DNA of 64,000 nucleotides. Origin: Notospermus geniculatus. Lineage: Eukaryota; Nemertea; Pilidiophora; Heteronemertea; Lineidae. The notes beneath the pieces are model-generated. The model was not told the DNA's origin. It did no database searches and saw only the letters and a program-made list of their open reading frames with translations. The stretch lies in assembly GCA_002633025.1 (NCBI GenBank), contig NMRB01001249.1, forward strand, positions 5,977 to 69,976, written 5' to 3'. The translations under genes were made by a program, and so were the position numbers. Of this stretch, positions 60,034 to 64,000 are shown in pieces. Position 1 is the first letter of the stretch. Every line of letters begins with the position of its first letter.

Positions 60034-60577
60034 NNNNNNNNNNNNNNNNNNNNNNNNNNNNNNNNNNNNNNNNNNNNNNNNNNNNNNNNNNNNNNNNNNN
60101 NNNNNNNNNNNNNNNNNNNNNNNNNNNNNNNNNNNNNNNNNNNNNNNNNNNNNNNNNNNNNNNNNNNNNNNNNNNNNNNNNNNNNNNNNNNNNNNNNNNN
60201 NNNNNNNNNNNNNNNNNNNNNNNNNNNNNNNNNNNNNNNNNNNNNNNNNNNNNNNNNNNNNNNNNNNNNNNNNNNNNNNNNNNNNNNNNNNNNNNNNNNN
60301 NNNNNNNNNNNNNNNNNNNNNNNNNNNNNNNNNNNNNNNNNNNNNNNNNNNNNNNNNNNNNNNNNNNNNNNNNNNNNNNNNNNNNNNNNNNNNNNNNNNN
60401 NNNNNNNNNNNNNNNNNNNNNNNNNNNNNNNNNNNNNNNNNNNNNNNNNNNNNNNNNNNNNNNNNNNNNNNNNNNNNNNNNNNNNNNNNNNNNNNNNNNN
60501 NNNNNNNNNNNNNNNNNNNNNNNNNNNNNNNNNNNNNNNNNNNNNNNNNNNNNNNNNNNNNNNNNNNNNNNNNNNNN
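60034..60577. other. assembly gap (544 N)
   Basis: A run of N; no frame across it can be trusted. Confidence 0.99.
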
Positions 60578-60777
60578 GCTTTCATTGGGCCGTTCACCAA
60601 TCGCGGTGTACAGTCAGCAATTGACGGTTACCGTACCTCTCAGTTCATTTTTTCATCCCTTATCTTGTTGGTCGGCCTTTCGCACATTGGTTGACAAAAC
60701 TCGATACGACTCGAAGACTTTACAGCTCTAACGATCTGGTAGTGTCTCTTGATCAAAATCGCCAGTATGGAATTGAT

Positions 60778-61103
60778 TAAACTCCTGCCGCAGTTTCAAA
60801 CCGCTACCCACTCCGTTGACCGCGCTCTGAAACTACTTCAGTTGATGCGATCCTCAAAGTATCACCAATAGACGGCGTTAGCTGTCCGGTTCGGGGAATC
60901 TGGCTGGGAATCTGCCGCGAGTATGAATGTGCATTTTGTACACGTATCTTAGCCAATCAGAAAGCGGCGTCGGTTAAACCTGTGGATGGCTTATGATTGG
61001 ATCCCTCGTCAAACAGCGCCGTCTATTGATAATCCTCACTTTTGGCACCAATCGTGCCAGTATTTAGTGGGTCTGTACCAACTGAACACTGGGGACGAGT
61101 GTA
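60778..61103. repeat. dispersed repeat, copy B
   Basis: Second copy of 51445-51820, 50 bp shorter. The inner element at 60866-61028 is bounded by CAATAGACGGCGTT and AGCGCCGTCTATTG. The outermost base differs from copy A at both ends (T...A in A, C...G in B), so pairing is kept. Confidence 0.7.
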
Positions 61104-62698
61104 GGAATTGAATGACTGAACAGCAACTTCTTCAGTCTCACGTCTAGAAATGGTTACCACTGCCTGCAGAACTTGAGATCCAATGGCTTGCTATTTCATC
61201 AACTTAATTCGTCTTCTGTTTCCCCCTACACCAGAGGCTATTACGACCGTATGCAGCAGTTTTTTGCCTTTGCTAGATCACTAATCATTTGGGGAGCACC
61301 GTGCATTGGCAAAAAACAGTAGGTGTTGTCAAGAATTTGATTTGTTGTCACTGAATGGCCAGTGAGTCGCGATCAATCAAGTGCTTTTTTTTCTTGCGGA
61401 ACCTCGGAATTTCAATAATTTATACCACGGATTTTTCTTGGCTGACAGCTCGCTGAAGGGAGCCCAGCGCTGAGCATGTCTACCCAACCGTCTCTACTAT
61501 TAGATGAAAAGACGCAAATGTTCGGCGTTGAATGGTATTGATGAGATGTAGTCAAATTTTTAACCTGTGTTAAGAAGTTAAAAAGATGCCAAGATTGGTG
61601 TGATGTACGTGGTGCGTAGCGAAGGATTCTGTAGACACGGGGATGAAAGGAGGGTAAATGAACTATTATAAATCCCGAGGAAATAGGGAGCTGTCAAAAC
61701 AGCTTCGTCGCGGTGGTAACAAGGAGAATTGATCTTTTTTCCACGACAAACAGACGACATGTTTTCTTCAATAATAGATCAACCACAAATGAGCACTTTC
61801 CGACGTTTCTTTTACGTGTATCATTCGTCTACAAAGTGAATTCGAAGTGAAATCTATATTTTGTTACGGTGGCGTTGATAGGTGGCTGAAAAATGCTCCC
61901 GACTGAGTGAACAAACCAATATTCCTATTCGTTCCATGTATTCGAGTAGATATTCTGGCCTTATTTCTCTTGCTTTCATTTCACTCACTACGATCTTCCT
62001 CCCTATATTCATGAGGGCCTTTAATTTCCTGTCAGGGAACAATGAGATATTGTACGCCCGTGGTAACTCTTTCGTACTCTAGCAATTAGAACTGCTTTTT
62101 ATGGTCTTTGCTTTGTCTGGTTATCTGCCCTTGGTAAGGACTTACTTCGGTAAGCGCCTTTATCGGTCTTTCTCCGGAAAGGTGAACATGTCAATCATCC
62201 CTAATTCCCTACAACTGTTGCCGTACGTCGACCTGTTGTTTCCGATACTCTGGATGTAGCCGTGCACCACTTGACCCGAGGACGTGGCAATGTAACCACC
62301 AAACAATAATTACCGTATTTCAAACCTGCCTACTCCAGGAAATGAATTTTCGTTAACAAAGCACCAATTATACGACAGTTTCCGTCAAATGATTTTACAT
62401 CTGTTGTACAGCGTTTGTGACACACGTGGCTTGATTGCTGGGAGTATTATCGAGGCTGTGCAACCATTCAGTATGATCCTTTGGTGCCGCCTGCCAACAA
62501 CGATTATAACTAAGAGATCAGCTGTTGGCATCATCATCAGCTGAGAGTTACAGAAATCATGACCAATACAATGTTTATCGTGGTGGTGGCCGAAAACATG
62601 AAAGAAACAAGCCCAAAATCCACTGGAACTGTCAAGTTCTGCCGAGTTGCTCTTTCATTACCAATCATTAAAGTACTCCGCTCGAAACGTTGGCATAG
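61104..62698. other. non-coding, nothing firm
   Basis: Opposed short frames at 61854-62082 lack splice support. Confidence 0.45.
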
Positions 62699-62798
62699 TA
62701 GTGAGCTTCTGCAAGCGCCCGGTTAGGCTCTACGACGACGTACGTTTATCTATTGTGTGAGTGCACCCAAACAATAGATAAACGTAGTCGTATATCCA
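62699..62798. mobile_element. truncated hairpin element, copy 1
   Basis: Left arm TAGTGAGCTTCTGCAAGCGC followed by CCGGTTAGG matches the complete element that follows, but the right arm stops after GATAAACGTAGTCGTAT. About 30 bases of the outer right arm are missing. Confidence 0.65.
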
Positions 62799-62804
62799 AG
62801 ATAA

Positions 62805-62926
62805 TAGTGAGCTTTCGCAAGCGCCCGGTTAGGCCCTACGACGACGTTTATCTATTGTGTGGGAATACCCAAACAATAGATAAACGTTGTCGTATGGCCT
62901 AACCGGGCGCTTGCGAAAGCTCACTA
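62805..62926. mobile_element. 122-bp near-perfect hairpin element (MITE-like)
   Basis: The whole element is an inverted repeat of two roughly 60-base arms (TAGTGAGCTTTCGCAAGCGC ... GCGCTTGCGAAAGCTCACTA) with only a few mismatches and almost no loop. It has no coding capacity. The terminal TAGTGAG matches that of the element at 22906-23066. Confidence 0.75.
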
Positions 62927-63590
62927 GTGAAAACCGTCTCGGCGTTCTACCCCAAACCCTGGCTTCCAGAATAAGTTACCTCGCCAGGTTCTCATCACAA
63001 TAAATTCATGATACGTTTCGTTAATAGGCAAAGCTTCTTGTATAATTCAATGGCCTATGACCAAGTGGTACATCATTCCATTTGCAATATAATAAACGAT
63101 GAAGGAAAAAGCCATCATCGTTCTGGGTGGCACAAAATCGAGCCACCTTTGTGCAATAGTACCTTGTACGCCCATCAACATTCTTTACTACCAATAAAGG
63201 TGCACATCAGGTGTTTGTCGAAATTGCTATGTTCATTGATCCTTGACTCAGCTGATGTTTTCCACCATTTTGCCCGAGCAATAGTCGTAAAGTTGCTGCA
63301 CAACAGTATTCCCAACGAGAAAACAACGACTGTTCGGAAATTGGGTTTTTATGTTGTTTTCCACGCGTGTGGCAGATGCTGGGACTGTAAAATGTTAGGT
63401 TCCAATCTAACACAGCTTGCGTTACCTCGTTTTCAAACACTCTTGCACTCTAGGCATCAACTTATTTGGAAGAAGGAAATGATATGAACACGACGTGGAC
63501 TAAACGCAGGATACGAAAATCTGCACGCAGGCCGTAATTAGGGCCTACTTTTGTTCTAGTGGTGCAAGCTCTTCCTCGTCGTTAACACAT
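62927..63590. other. no firm gene; 159-codon open frame 63008-63487
   Basis: An ATG frame of 159 codons (MIRFVNRQSFLYNSMAYDQV start) is open on the plus strand, within the range chance allows in this window. It has no recognised motif and a 77-codon minus frame opposes it. It could be a real single-exon ORF. Confidence 0.25.
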
Positions 63591-63872
63591 CACGTTGGAA
63601 AAAACAGAAGAATTTAACAGAATTTTCTGGCAGCAGAGTTTCAAGCACTTTCTGTGAAATCACAGGAGCCACTTTTTTAGTTAAAAGGCATTGCATCTGA
63701 ACCAATGACCTGCGTTTTATGTTACATCTAGGAGGGACCTTCAAAACCAAGGGTCATGGGCAATGACATAATATTCCTTTGACCCTGAATCCTTTACTGT
63801 AAATTTACAGAAAGTGCTTGAAACTCTGCTGCACAGACTATTCTGTAGAATCTTCTGTTTTTTCTAACAGTG
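63591..63872. mobile_element. 282-bp element with 75-bp inverted ends
   Basis: Left arm 63591-63665 (GGAAAAAACAGAAGA...GCAGAGTTTCAAGCACTTTC) is matched inverted by 63797-63872, ending TTTTTTCTAACAGTG. The central 130 bp is unique. CAT directly flanks both ends and may be a 3-bp target duplication. It is probably a non-autonomous DNA transposon. Confidence 0.7.
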
Positions 63873-64000
63873 CATGCCACGTATTAATCATATGTCCTTT
63901 CTTGGTTTAGGTCCTTTTCTTATGTTTGGATGATGGAAGTCTGCTTACGTTAACATAGTATCTACTATTTCTCATATCCGTTATTTATCAGTACGAAGTT

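Noticed and set aside
59981-60694. Frames of 201-237 codons across the 544-N gap
   Set aside because: Same reason; gap length and content are unknown.

Overview
This window reads as nuclear DNA of a multicellular eukaryote, most likely a marine invertebrate; I cannot name the species. The reasons are low coding density, no ribosome-binding sites or operons, intron-like AT-rich sequence, splice-type signals (CAG|GTGAGT, polypyrimidine-AG), many short inverted-repeat elements and minisatellites, and a strong excess of the palindrome TACATGTA (more than 30 sites). I recognise no protein family, rRNA, standard tRNA, CRISPR array or bacterial-type gene.

The clearest large-scale feature comes from the assembly. 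There are six isolated single-N positions (3733, 6014, 10712, 27324, 41558, 45126). At four of them the sequence ending at the N is repeated immediately after it (about 1.1, 0.8, 2.7 and 0.8 kb). The pairs differ by scattered substitutions and indels. This is what results when overlapping ends of adjacent contigs, probably two alleles, are laid side by side with a minimum gap. The pairs should not be read as real tandem duplications. Two larger gaps of Ns lie at 32280-32743 and 60034-60577.

Layout: 0-7 kb holds two overlap pairs and an array of GTTTAAAGATCTTTAAAC palindromes. 8-13 kb holds the best small exon models: a minus-strand two-exon model at 9.0-9.6 kb and a plus-strand pair ending at 11097. 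18-22 kb has several candidate terminal exons. 22.9 kb has a 161-bp inverted-repeat element. 24.5-31.2 kb is the largest overlap pair followed by open segments that may be exons or a decayed coding region. 31.5-40 kb is repeat-rich and AT-rich (minisatellites at 31.5, 36.5 and 39.8 kb). 40.7-42.4 kb is another overlap pair. 43-51 kb has scattered exon candidates, including a phase-matched pair at 50.1-50.9 kb. 51-61 kb holds a dispersed repeat in two copies. 62.7-63.9 kb ends with a 122-bp near-perfect hairpin and a 282-bp inverted-repeat element.

All exon calls rest on open frame, splice signals and phase only, with no homology. An uninterrupted frame of about 160 codons is expected by chance about once in a window this long and AT-rich, so each exon is a hypothesis and the confidences are low. 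Nothing here shows how such genes would work together.
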